Of a DNA stretch of 64,000 nt, positions 1 to 9,000 are shown piece after piece. A program made the translations under genes and the position numbers. The first letter of the stretch is position 1. The number at the start of each line of letters is the position of its first letter. Source of the stretch: Paramarasmius palmivorus (taxonomy: Eukaryota > Basidiomycota > Agaricomycetes > Agaricales > Marasmiaceae); the NCBI GenBank assembly GCA_037176845.1, contig JAYKXP010000072.1, positions 1 to 64,000 on the forward strand, in the 5' to 3' direction. The notes under the pieces were generated by a model. It was not told the DNA's origin and searched no databases. It saw nothing but the letters and a program-made list of their open reading frames with translations.

Positions 1-660
1 GACAATTTTTACTTTCCGTCAGCGAAATCTCAAGCCACAATACAGCTTTCTACTCTGATACAGAACCTTGGTTTACCTGGAAGTGCACACGTGGATGGGG
101 GCAGGTAGATGGCCACAGTCTTGGTTACATGCTCTTACCGTTTACTTCAGTTGTAGCCAAGCAAAGTAATATCACAAAATCATATATTCTAGCTATAAAA
201 ATTCTTCAATGGTATTATGACATGATTTTCGTATTAGTTTTACATTGGTTTTATACAATTTTTACATGGTTTATACATGGGTCACACCCTCCTAGCACCA
301 GTTCATCCAGCAAGGCCCAACGCACACTGTTTGTCTCAACGACCAGATGTTTGTTGTGTATGCAAGGATAAGCATACTAAGATGCTTATCATGATTCATC
401 AATTATGGAAATGTCACTGTAATGATCATCGTAGACGTTGGGTTAGTACGTTCAAACCTGCGTACGTCTGTTTTCCCAACTCTCGTTATTCCTCCTTACA
501 TGTTTCAGGTCCTTCCTGGTTGCACAGTAGTAGCGTGATATAACGCAAGGGGAAAAAAAAAGAAGACACCCCTCTGAGGATCCTGCCAGTGGTGAAACAT
601 CATCGTCGTCGACAGTTGGCTGCTCCTTCCCGCTAGTCACTGTGTCTCTACGCAGAAGTT
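1..660. other. Left edge, no gene recognised
   Basis: No frame gives a recognisable protein or a consistent set of splice sites. The first 300 bases are AT-rich; past about 550 the composition becomes like that of the hairpin array to the right, which may begin here. Confidence 0.4.
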
Positions 661-666
661 CTAGAA

Positions 667-723
667 TAGCCTCTGGGACAACTGGAGTGGCAAATTTGCA
701 TCTCCGTACATCTCCAGAGGCTA
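667..723 (+). repeat. 57-nt nested hairpin, family H copy 1
   Basis: Outer arms TAGCCTCTGG (667-676) and CCAGAGGCTA (714-723) pair perfectly. Inside, GGAG pairs with CTCC around the palindrome CAAATTTG. Confidence 0.8.
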
Positions 724-998
724 GAAAAGACTTCCTGGGCGGGGAGATTGGTGCAGAGGAATGGCAATGGGGAGGCGGTGAAATCGGTAGCGAGATCATA
801 CCGGAAATGATGTCAGCCAATCATGCCGGTGTCTGATTCGTGATCGTTGACCCCAAGAAGCCTCAGAGGACTGGTCTAGCCAGTTTCGGGGCCATTGGTT
901 GCGGGTTGGGTAGATTGAGTTGGTAGTCTTCTCATGTTCAAGCAAGCGGCGAGGTACCGAGCAGGGACTGGTAGCGGCGGGTTAGACGTGTCAGAAAG

Positions 999-1042
999 AT
1001 CGACGTAAGATGATAAATTTATCGACGTAAGATGATAAATTT
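999..1042 (+). repeat. 22-bp tandem duplication
   Basis: The unit ATCGACGTAAGATGATAAAT plus TT is present twice, back to back, just left of a candidate minus-strand intron. It is identical in both units, so it looks recent. Confidence 0.8.
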
Positions 1043-1270
1043 AATCTGTAAAAAGAAACTAAAAGAAAAGAATGTAAGGACAGTTCAACAGGCACGCACC
1101 TTGTATCCGCGACCTCATTTATTTTTCCTTCTTCTCTGACGTTCACCCTCTCCTATTCCAAGTAGATAGAACCTTGTTAATAAGTAAGTATTGATAGATA
1201 AAAGAAGAGTAAAAAAGAACTGACCTTTGGCACCTTCGTTTCGTCGTGGACGATGATGGTTGGAGGACAA

Positions 1271-1305
1271 GAGAGACAGCGTGCGAAAAGACCACGCTGC
1301 CTCTC
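1271..1305. repeat. Hairpin family P copy 1
   Basis: GAGAGACAGCGTG (1271-1283) pairs with CACGCTGCCTCTC (1293-1305) with one mismatch. It is followed by a small GCCGG/CCGGC hairpin (1309-1323) that also follows copies 2 and 4. Confidence 0.75.
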
Positions 1306-1375
1306 AACGCCGGGCTGACCGGCAAACCCGAGAGTCACATCCCTTTGTCCATGACGAAGGGATGAGACTTGGGTA

Positions 1376-1412
1376 CTCGAGGGTAAATGTACCAAGTACA
1401 CTTGCCCTCGAG
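1376..1412. repeat. Hairpin with CTCGAGGG arms
   Basis: CTCGAGGG (1376-1383) pairs with CCCTCGAG (1405-1412). The stem continues imperfectly inward with TGTAC/GTACA. Confidence 0.75.
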
Positions 1413-1459
1413 TCTGTAACTCCCCGTCACAGCGTCATCGACGCTATAATGAATGTCCA

Positions 1460-1487
1460 GTGCACCCGAGTCTAGATTCGGGTGCAC
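1460..1487. repeat. Hairpin with GTGCACCCGA arms
   Basis: GTGCACCCGA (1460-1469) and TCGGGTGCAC (1478-1487) are perfectly complementary with an 8-nt loop. A decayed relative lies near 2300-2340. Confidence 0.8.
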
Positions 1488-1518
1488 ACCTTCACTCGAG
1501 ATCCCCCAGGCTTTTGCA

Positions 1519-1575
1519 TAGCGTCTGGGACTACACGAACAATGAAAACATTGTTGCGTTTGTATCCAGACGCTA
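1519..1575 (+). repeat. 57-nt nested hairpin, family H copy 2
   Basis: Outer arms TAGCGTCTGG (1519-1528) and CCAGACGCTA (1566-1575). Compared with copy 1, both arms carry the same compensating C-to-G/G-to-C change, so pairing is kept. The inner stem is AACAATG/CATTGTT around AAAA. Confidence 0.85.
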
Positions 1576-2102
1576 GGTAACGCCTGGAATGTCGAACTGG
1601 GGTGGTAGGTACGGGGGAAATGAAGATTGCTTGCGAGATCGATGTACCGGCGGTGCCAGTATTCGTCGCCGACGTCGTAGTCATACCCAACGACCCAAAA
1701 CGCTACCGGAAATCGAATTGAGGTAGATCTCGGATCGTTTCTTGAAGTTGTTTTTAGTGTCCGCGGGCCTTGGATGTTGTTATTGGATGCTGGATGTTGG
1801 ATATTGTAGGGTGTTTCTTGAGACCCGTTGGTAGTGGTAGGTATTGGGATGTAGGTGGTATACAGAAAGGATATAACCTGCAAAGAAGAAACCAAAATAA
1901 GAAAACGGAAGAAAAAAAGAAGACGACGACGCACCTTGCGTCTGTTACCTCGATCGTTCTCCTTCCTCGACGCCCAACCTTTCTCCTAGTTCCTGTAGAT
2001 ACTCCTATGAAAATAAGTTAAATATGATAAAAGAAGAAAAGAAACCCGTTACCTTTCGTTCCATCGTCGGAGACGATGTCGATGATGGTGGTTCGATGTT
2101 AA

Positions 2103-2138
2103 GAGAGGCAACGTGAGAAAAGACTCACGCTGCCTCTC
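2103..2138. repeat. Hairpin family P copy 2
   Basis: GAGAGGCAACGTGAG (2103-2117) pairs with CTCACGCTGCCTCTC (2124-2138), 14 of 15 pairs, loop AAAAGA. A GCCGG..CCGGC hairpin follows. Confidence 0.8.
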
Positions 2139-2209
2139 AATGCCGGTTTGACCGGCAAACTTGGGGCACATCCCTTCATCGTCCGCGACGAAGGGATGTC
2201 CCTTGGGTT

Positions 2210-2248
2210 CTCGAGGATAAGTCGTGTATGAACACACTTATCCTCGAG
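2210..2248. repeat. 13-bp perfect hairpin
   Basis: CTCGAGGATAAGT (2210-2222) and ACTTATCCTCGAG (2236-2248) are perfectly complementary. Confidence 0.85.
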
Positions 2249-2561
2249 AGGGGAACCATTAATTGCAGGTTCATCGACGCTGCAATTATGGTTCCAGTGA
2301 ACCCGAGTCCAGACTCAGGCACTAGACTCGGGTGCACAAGTCTGAGGAACCGGAAATAAAGCATTCGTCACGGACGAACGCTTTACTTCTGGCTCTTTCC
2401 TCCTGCCTCTACAATCGTCGGCGACGATCTCACAGTAAGCTCTCCTTAGAACTCCTTAATAATCCTATAATAGTAAATTAGAAATTGTGAATAGAAGAAA
2501 GTATGCGGTAAGTACCTGTGTGCGATTGTCGTCGCAACGGTGGTGGTGGTAGTAAGAGGTA

Positions 2562-2595
2562 AGAGACAGCGCGAAAAAGTTCTCGCGTTGCCTCT
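2562..2595. repeat. Hairpin family P copy 3
   Basis: AGAGACAGCGCGA (2562-2574) pairs with TCGCGTTGCCTCT (2583-2595), with mismatch or wobble in the middle. Confidence 0.7.
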
Positions 2596-2796
2596 CTCCG
2601 TCGAAGAACGTCGCCACCGTGTATTCGAGGATCAGCATCCTCGAGTATGGAATTATCACTGCAGTATCGTCGACGACGATACTGCAATGACTGTCGCGAC
2701 ACGCTAGACCTCGTTGCTCACGCGAACCTGCAGGTTTGTTTGCCGCCACCTCTGCTTTCTCACTTCAACCGCAACCGCAGTCCAGAAGCTTCGAAA

Positions 2797-2853
2797 TAGC
2801 CTCTGGTACTACAGGAGCAATGAATTCATCGCTCCGTGTGTATCCAGAGGCTA
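2797..2853 (+). repeat. 57-nt nested hairpin, family H copy 3
   Basis: Outer arms TAGCCTCTGG and CCAGAGGCTA. The inner stem GGAGC/GCTCC surrounds the palindrome ATGAATTCAT. Inner sequence differs from the other copies, but a nested stem is kept. Confidence 0.85.
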
Positions 2854-3384
2854 AAGAGCTCCTGGAGTGTTGGGTCGGGCAAAGGGCTTTGGTGTGGGAA
2901 TGCGCACGATGGCCATATCGAGGTGGCGAGGATGCCGACGTTGTTCTTGAGTGCTGGATTCGCGATCTGTGACCCAGGATACTGTGATTCGACGTACACA
3001 TGTAGTCGTGGGGTCGTTCATCGGGGTGGAGGTTGGCGGTTTGGGTGTTATGTGGTCTTCGGGTCCTGGACTGTATTGCGGTCTTCTAATAAGAAATCGT
3101 CGGCGGCGGCAAAGGGAATATGAGTAAAAATCAAACAAACAAAATATAACCTGTCGAAAGGAAATTAAAGGTAAGAATAACGGTAGGAAAAAGGTTACTG
3201 GCACGCACCTTGTACCTTGTATCTTTTCCGTTTTCCCTTTTTCCTCCACGTTCGCGCCTTCTCCTGCTCTGGGAAGTACATCTGTGATAGTAAATTAGAG
3301 TTAGTGAATGTTGAAAAAACGAAGGAAGGTAGAACGTACCTTGCGTGATCGTCGTCGAAGACGATGGTGGTGGTAAGAGGATAA

Positions 3385-3421
3385 GAGAGGCCGCGTGAGA
3401 AAAGGCCTCACGCGGCCTCTC
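3385..3421. repeat. Hairpin family P copy 4, 15-bp perfect stem
   Basis: GAGAGGCCGCGTGAG (3385-3399) pairs perfectly with CTCACGCGGCCTCTC (3407-3421), loop AAAAGGC. A GCCGGT..ACCGGC hairpin follows, as in copies 1 and 2. Confidence 0.85.
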
Positions 3422-3445
3422 TATGCCGGTTAGACCGGCAAACCT

Positions 3446-3482
3446 TTGTAACCCTAATGGTTTCAAACCATTAGGGTTACAA
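3446..3482. repeat. 18-bp near-perfect palindrome
   Basis: TTGTAACCCTAATGGTTT (3446-3463) and its exact reverse complement (3465-3482) are separated by one base. Confidence 0.9.
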
Positions 3483-3499
3483 TCGGTTTCCGCGGAACG

Positions 3500-3526
3500 G
3501 GGATGTGACCGGTAACGTCACATCCC
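3500..3526. repeat. 10-bp perfect hairpin
   Basis: GGGATGTGAC (3500-3509) and GTCACATCCC (3517-3526). The palindrome CCCTCGTCGACGAGGG follows at 3550-3565. Confidence 0.8.
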
Positions 3527-3870
3527 TCTTGCATCCTTACCACCACCATCCCTCGTCGACGAGGGACGATAGGTAAGTCTTTCTTCTTCCATTTTCCTTC
3601 AACAGCTAAAAAATACTTTTCAGATCTATCTACATACATACAGCGCGGATACCAAATGCAGGAGAAAGAGGGAGCAAAGGGAATAAGGTGCGTGGGCTTA
3701 CCTTTTGAATCTTTGTCGTTTTTCTGAACACTATCCTCTCTGTTACAGCGCCGAGAACTCACCAAGATCCACCATTCCCATTCCGCCTCCCTCCGACTTA
3801 ACGCGACCGATGGCGAACCCCCGCAGATGACCGTTAACAACGGATTACATCTCCCCTCTCCGGCAACAAC

Positions 3871-3911
3871 ACTCAAAGACCCCAGGATACTCCTTCCGGG
3901 GTTCTTTGAGT
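3871..3911. repeat. Hairpin with ACTCAAAGACCCC arm
   Basis: ACTCAAAGACCCC (3871-3883) pairs with GGGGTTCTTTGAGT (3898-3911), one bulged base. Two further 9-11 bp hairpins follow at 3928-3952 and 4050-4074. Confidence 0.8.
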
Positions 3912-4147
3912 GGCAAGCTTCGACTTTGGCATCAGCGATCTTCGCTGATGCCTTTTCTCCGCCATCTCCGCCACACCATCGCAACCACCCACGCACCAGA
4001 CACGCCATGTATAAGTACGCGGTACTCTGGTACACGGAGCTCAGAATTTGGCATCGGCCACGCTCGCCGATGCCTTCTTTTTTTCACGCCGCCACCTTTC
4101 ACCATTTCCCCTGCCTCTACCTTTCCCAACACTCACCACAGCTCAAT

Positions 4148-4203
4148 TAGCCTCTGGGTACACAGAGGACGATGGTTTCGTCGTCCTCGCGTTCCAGAGG
4201 CTA
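4148..4203 (+). repeat. 56-nt nested hairpin, family H copy 4
   Basis: Outer arms TAGCCTCTGG and CCAGAGGCTA. The inner stem is GAGGACGA/TCGTCCTC. Confidence 0.85.
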
Positions 4204-4260
4204 TTAGATTGCTTCTGGTGAATGTTAGGTAGGTGTGAGACGAGCGCCGTCAGTGTACTG

Positions 4261-4335
4261 CAGCATTCGTCCTTGACGAATGCTGCCTCTGTCGCCGTTA
4301 ACCTCACCGCGGGTGTGAATTTGTGTCACACCCGC
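4261..4335. repeat. Two adjacent 10-11 bp hairpins
   Basis: CAGCATTCGTC/GACGAATGCTG (4261-4285) carries the common TTCGTC/GACGAA core. GCGGGTGTGA/TCACACCCGC follows at 4309-4335. Confidence 0.85.
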
Positions 4336-4628
4336 TCTTTCCTTCTCACCACCACTATGCCCCGCAACCAAGCTCACGGTAGGTCTTCTGTTGTGATCTT
4401 TTCGTTTACTACGACTAATATACATTACTTTTATATATTTAGATATCATACTTTTCATGTGGACTCGAAGCCGCCGACATCCTCTACGTCGACGCCGCGG
4501 ACGCTCTATTAAGGCAGGCGTCCGGCCGTTCCTCTATCAAGGTAGAGGAATGCGGCGGCTGGCAAGACTTGAGGAATGGGTTTCGGTCCTCGCCATTCTT
4601 CGTCTACGACGAGGTGTGTATACAGATT

Positions 4629-4680
4629 GGGCGCTCACCCGTCCATTCGTCAACGACGAATGGATGTAGGCTGAGCGCCC
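4629..4680. repeat. Nested double hairpin
   Basis: Outer arms GGGCGCTCA (4629-4637) and TGAGCGCCC (4672-4680) enclose CCATTCGTC/GACGAATGG (4643-4651, 4655-4663). Confidence 0.85.
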
Positions 4681-4681
4681 T

Positions 4682-4746
4682 GTGGCAGTGAACCTGGTCC
4701 GTCCCACGCTCGGCAAAAGCGTGGGACGGACCAGGTTCACTGCCAC
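4682..4746. repeat. 29-bp perfect hairpin, 7-nt loop
   Basis: The arm at 4682-4710 starts GTGGCAGTGAACC and is exactly reverse-complemented at 4718-4746; the loop is CGGCAAA. Length and loop are in the range of a small-RNA precursor stem. Confidence 0.95.
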
Positions 4747-4876
4747 CAGGCCCCGTACCCATCTTCGTCTACGACGAAGGGGTGTGGTCTCAGGTGCGTC
4801 CACTTTCCCGCAACCATCCAAGTCCCTCTTCATCTTTCCATTCCACCACCTTGCCCAGCATCCAGAAGCATTCGCC

Positions 4877-4932
4877 TAGCCTCTGGGTACAACGATGATG
4901 GCGAATTCGCTGTACTCGAGTTCCAGAGGCTA
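4877..4932 (+). repeat. 56-nt nested hairpin, family H copy 5
   Basis: Outer arms TAGCCTCTGG and CCAGAGGCTA with the inner palindrome GCGAATTCGC. It is preceded by CCAGAAGC, which also occurs in front of copy 3. Confidence 0.85.
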
Positions 4933-5361
4933 ATGCATTGCTTTGATGTACATGCATTGTTCGTCCTCGATGAATGACGCATGCGCTCTTGCCTGCCACT
5001 TCATCGTACAAGCAGATATCGGTGCATATGACACTCGCTTCATATCTCAACAGCTCAGGGGTAAGTTTTTGTTTATTTTTAACATTTGGCGCGTACTAAA
5101 GTCTACTCTACAGTGGTGATCCATTGTTGCAGCTTCGTCACCGACGATTGCTGTAACACTTGTTTGTCGTCGACAAACGAATGATGTACCTTAATTAAGG
5201 TACGTGAGACTTCCTCGAAGGATTTGTCGCCGACGAATCATTACTTAGCTGACCATCTACCCAAGATTACCTCGGGTATATTGATCCAAGGTCAGCCATA
5301 CAGCATTCGTCGTCGACGAATCCTTTGTTGGCTGCCCGTGTACCTGCGATTTCAGGTACTA

Positions 5362-5410
5362 GTCCCCAGTACACACTTCCTCGTCGTAGATGAATGAGTG
5401 TACTGGGGAC
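5362..5410. repeat. 13-bp perfect outer hairpin
   Basis: GTCCCCAGTACAC (5362-5374) and GTGTACTGGGGAC (5398-5410) enclose a degenerate TCGTC/GATGA core. Confidence 0.85.
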
Positions 5411-5557
5411 GTTTACAATAACCATAAGTTATTTTTATTTTATCTACTATAGGTCCTCGGGACATACACTGGTGTGTATATGATAAATGAATATAGTGTT
5501 ACATTCATGGCCAGTGCTCAGAGCATAACGTCGAGGACGCTAAGCTCTGCGTGCTGG

Positions 5558-5605
5558 CATCTTTACTCGAGTCTGATGAATTTCCATCAGACTCGAGTAA
5601 AGATG
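5558..5605. repeat. 21-bp perfect hairpin, 6-nt loop
   Basis: The arm 5558-5578 (begins CATCTTTACTCGAG) is exactly reverse-complemented at 5585-5605. It sits inside a longer imperfect stem (AGTGCTCAG near 5513, CTGAGCACT near 5656). Confidence 0.9.
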
Positions 5606-5961
5606 TTTCAAGTGCATCAGCCTGCACACAGTCGTCGACGACGATTGAATGCAGACTGAGCACTTGAATGTTCACACGAGTGCGAGTCCATCAGTCGAGC
5701 GTCGCAGACGAGGAGACTGAGGCAGATACTCGATTCCCACGGTATCTTCTGGCCTGCTCTCCCTCCATCGTCTACGACGCATCACTACACTCTCAAGTCA
5801 CAAAAAAATCACACCATAAGTCATCAAACACATATCTTCATAGACGAACGACTTTGCACTAACCAAACTTTGCCAGGAAAAACATCCAAGTCCCAACACC
5901 CTACTATACCCTAGCCAACACTACCCGTAAGTCCCCTTCCCCTACCCTAGCACACACCCAA

Positions 5962-6004
5962 GGACCCTAGGGTCGATACCGACCCTAGCATCGACCCTAG
6001 GTCC
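5962..6004. repeat. Last hairpin of the array
   Basis: GGACCCTAGGGTCGAT (5962-5977) pairs with ATCGACCCTAGGTCC (5990-6004), one bulge. The CCCTA-like repeats here look telomere-like but are not in register. Confidence 0.75.
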
Positions 6005-6010
6005 TCCTAA

Positions 6011-9000
6011 TAACCCTAACTCGGCAAGAGAGCAAGCATCTTTTACAGCATCCCACGAGCCAAAACGGTTACTTGATATCGAGTAGGCGTTATAAATAGC
6101 ACTGAGGGCGTCGACGGTACGGTGAACCTGGATATAGCGAGCGTCAGGCAATGATACATGCAGTAGCGATACTGAATTACTTGTCCGAGATGAGCTCCTC
6201 AACTCCATGTCCACCCAGAGTCCAACCGATTGAGCGATTCGTTACCGGATATTCTCCCTTTGCCAGGGGCGGCGGAAGCTTGGCTGGTACGGTACTCTAC
6301 CAATAATTCCTCGTCCGTAACCTTTGCCGTCTACCACACTGGGTTATAGCGTACGTCTACCTCCGAACCAAGCCCAAGGGACCAGTATCCCTTGAGATGA
6401 CGGGAAAGGTTGCTCTGGGTAGTGACAGTTTTGATGATCGGTGTCTCACGACACTGGCGGAGTGGTAATCCTAACGGTGTCCATCGGAAGGTACGTGCAT
6501 GCTGCCAACATGATGTCGTTTAAGGAGTTCCGAGTCGAGTGAAAGCGGGCTCAGAGACGTATCGATGAGGAAGGCCGCATCGTGTGGTGTGAATATGTGT
6601 TGGACGAACGCTGGTCGGTACTATGCCGTTCTCGTCCACATACCCGTTCCCTTTGTTTGCCTTGCCAGTAATACCGCGGAGGACAATCGAGAAGTATGCG
6701 GCCGAAGATCGAAGGCGTTGGGTACTTTCGTACCCTCGGTGGTAGAAAATGTCATGAATGTTTGGTGGGGCAGGCGTAGGTTCGACCGGTGCGACTGTGG
6801 TTACCATCGTGCTATTCCCTTCTGATTTGGGTTCTGAATGAGCGAAAACTCGAGGTCAACAGGAATACCCGACTCACAGAATAGATCAAAGCCTTCCGAC
6901 CATCTGGCATCCATATTCACCGAAATTCTCAGAGGACACAGGAAACCGGCGAAGACGCTGCCGCAGGCTAGTCCATGTTGAAGTTATGTCTTCGCTCCCC
7001 TTCTCTTTTCCCGACTGCAAACGTCCTTCTGTCATCGTGTCTTGACAGATGCAGCTGACGTAGCACACAGGTCTGGCATGAGTGACATATTGATTTGAAG
7101 GGGGATCCTTGCCGGTGGTTTGGCCGAATGGGTGTGTATCAGGAGTAACTGATGGCGGCAGCCTGAAGGAAAGGCGAGCAGGTAGTGCGGTGCATATGAC
7201 GATGAACGGGAGTGTTAGGGGAGCATACATAACGACGGCTCCAGGCGCAGGATAGAGGAGCGTGTTAACGGTCTGGGTTGAGGTCGGTGGATACTGGATA
7301 GGATGGCGGAGATGGTGTAGAAGCCAATGTCTATATGTCAATGTCAGTACCGTCACAAGAACCAGCTAAATGGCACTTGCGCACCTCACACTTCATCGTA
7401 AGTAGTCGGACCAACAAGTGCTTCGTTGTCGAGTGGCGCGTGGTGGAAATTGCTGGGCGAGGAGGGGTTGGAAAGGAATGGAACTCGTAGCCAATGTTTG
7501 ATAGGAGTATGGCAAGAGTAAGCGGTTGTTCCTCGGAATGCCGACATTCGTCCAGCACAGAAAGCCTATTGTGGGAGGAGCCGACTGTAGTACCGGCAGT
7601 TGGTGTAGGATGAAAGATATAGACAGGGCTAGGTTGAGTGAACGAGGGATCCGGTCTATGGAGGAGAAAAGAAGGATGAAAAAAAAACGCGAGCTAATCC
7701 AAACCGGACCTTTCGGCTCTCCCCTCCGAACCAGGGTCTCGAACGCCCATTCACGTAAATCCGGCAGGCATTTCGCTTCTTATCTTCATTCCACGACGAC
7801 TATAGATTTCGCATTTTTTTCCTTGGACACGACGCGTCCTGTCGTCCATATCGGCATGGCAAGGGCGAGTACTTGTGTTAATATTTACGGTGAGCATACA
7901 AATCACACATAGGCGACATACATCCTAATTTCGAGTTTGTTATCTTTAGTTCCTCAAGCACCGACCTAGCCAACCCATTCGACCCTCAATGGCGGCGTAC
8001 TATGCTAGATTTAGGGCCCTGAGATCCATATACACTCTTCAAGAAACCCTTATCAGAGCTTTGTTATGCGACCGGTACTTTACCTCTTAAACGCTCGGTT
8101 ACGAGTCACAAAACTGATTCCAACCATCTCCAGAAACAAAATCCTGTATAGTGTCGCCCTGGTATCTGGAGATATTCTTGATCAAGAGACTTTGAAACAT
8201 AATTCTTACACCAAAAGTACCCTGGGTGTGCTCGCTCGCTCATCCGGTCTCTCTGCGAGTTACTCGTGGACGCTCAGTTACTATACTCAACGTATTCGGA
8301 ATGCAATACCGTTCTGCTTCCAAACATTACTTATCCGGGTTTGGTGGGTACTTCCTTTTGTTTTGACCACGCTCCTAATAAGTCCTTTCCCCGGGTCTCA
8401 AAGCAACGGTATACACCGGCTAACGCACACAACACAACCTCAAAAACGCCGTAGACAGCCACCCCTTCAAGAACTCGAGTCAACTCACCACGACATACGT
8501 CAAATCTCGGAACCTTTGCATCTACGGCCATGTGCCTGTGGCTCCAACAAACCGTCACTTAGCCATCCGTGTGCCTGAGGGTGAAAATGCTCTATTTGTG
8601 CTGCTCGTTGAGTATACCTGAGAAGCGCAGGTACCTATTTCCGGTATCTTCGTAAATGTACCTTTCTTTCTCACTGAAGCATCTGTGTAGATTCTCTGCC
8701 ACTGGTCGCAAGTGCAGGCATACAAAATCAACGTGCCTTTTGGATATATTTAGCGGTTCGTCCGTCTCAATTCGGCAATAACAAGAAGGAAATACTCAAG
8801 GTTGCTCACATTCACTAATCTAGTTGCTCGTGATCGACAAACTTGCTGAAAACACTCAGATGCGTGATATTGAGCAGGTACCTCGAGCTGTCAAACTACG
8901 CACTCGACACTCGGACGTACTCATGGAAGGCCGACGTGCACACTAAATGGCAAATGGGGTAGCAACAACATCTCTTGGTCAGTTCATCGTGGCTGCCTTC

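Larger units (their letters stand above)
1046..3710 (-). ncRNA. Candidate spliced non-coding transcript, left half
   Basis: On the minus strand eight introns with canonical ends can be read: 3701-3606, 3339-3282, 3208-3151, 2516-2465, 2052-2005, 1934-1878, 1224-1153 and 1099-1046 (48-96 nt, pyrimidine-rich, donors such as GTGCGT, GTACGT, GTAAGC; acceptors such as TTTGCAG and TATCACAG). They come in pairs bounding a short exon of about 50-75 nt (3281-3209, 2004-1935, 1152-1100), consistent with a repeated module. The larger exons contain the hairpins and have no protein-like frame. That this is transcribed is inferred from the introns only. Confidence 0.4.
3560..5460 (+). ncRNA. Candidate spliced non-coding transcript, right half
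   Basis: On the plus strand introns can be read at 3573-3623 (GTAAGT..TTTTCAG), 4379-4442 (GTAGGT, GACTAAT branch, ATTTAG) and 5061-5113 (GTAAGT, TACTAAAG, TACAG); a weaker one may lie at 5411-5452. The exons are nearly wall-to-wall hairpins. The first plus intron overlaps the first minus intron, so the two candidate transcripts would diverge from about 3.6 kb. No protein frame spans the exons. Confidence 0.35.
660..6010. repeat. Dense hairpin array, no protein gene
   Basis: This stretch holds at least twenty inverted repeats with arms of 8 to 29 bp and short loops, packed nearly end to end in the right half (3.4-6.0 kb). Many share the core TTCGTC-N-GACGAA, but the outer arms differ from hairpin to hairpin. 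Two families recur: a 56-57 nt hairpin with ends TAGCCTCTGG/CCAGAGGCTA (5 copies) and a GAGAGGC..CGTGAG hairpin (4 copies). Recurrence spacing of the first family is about 0.85, 1.28, 1.35 and 0.73 kb, so the array appears to be a diverged tandem repeat. No frame stays open with a recognisable product. Canonical introns lie between the hairpins. Inference: a spliced non-coding RNA locus or small-RNA precursor cluster. A structured satellite is the main alternative. Confidence 0.75.

Noticed and set aside
3463..4035. 190-codon minus-strand frame as a protein gene
   Set aside because: It runs through several perfect hairpins and an intron-like unit and has no recognisable domain; long frames are expected by chance in palindromic GC-rich sequence.
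660..6010. CRISPR array
   Set aside because: Repeats are inverted and variable, spacing is irregular, the genome is eukaryotic, and there are no cas genes.
5940..6020. Telomeric or subtelomeric repeat (CCCTAA-like)
   Set aside because: The units are CGACCCTAG, irregular, and form a hairpin; no run of the telomere hexamer is present.
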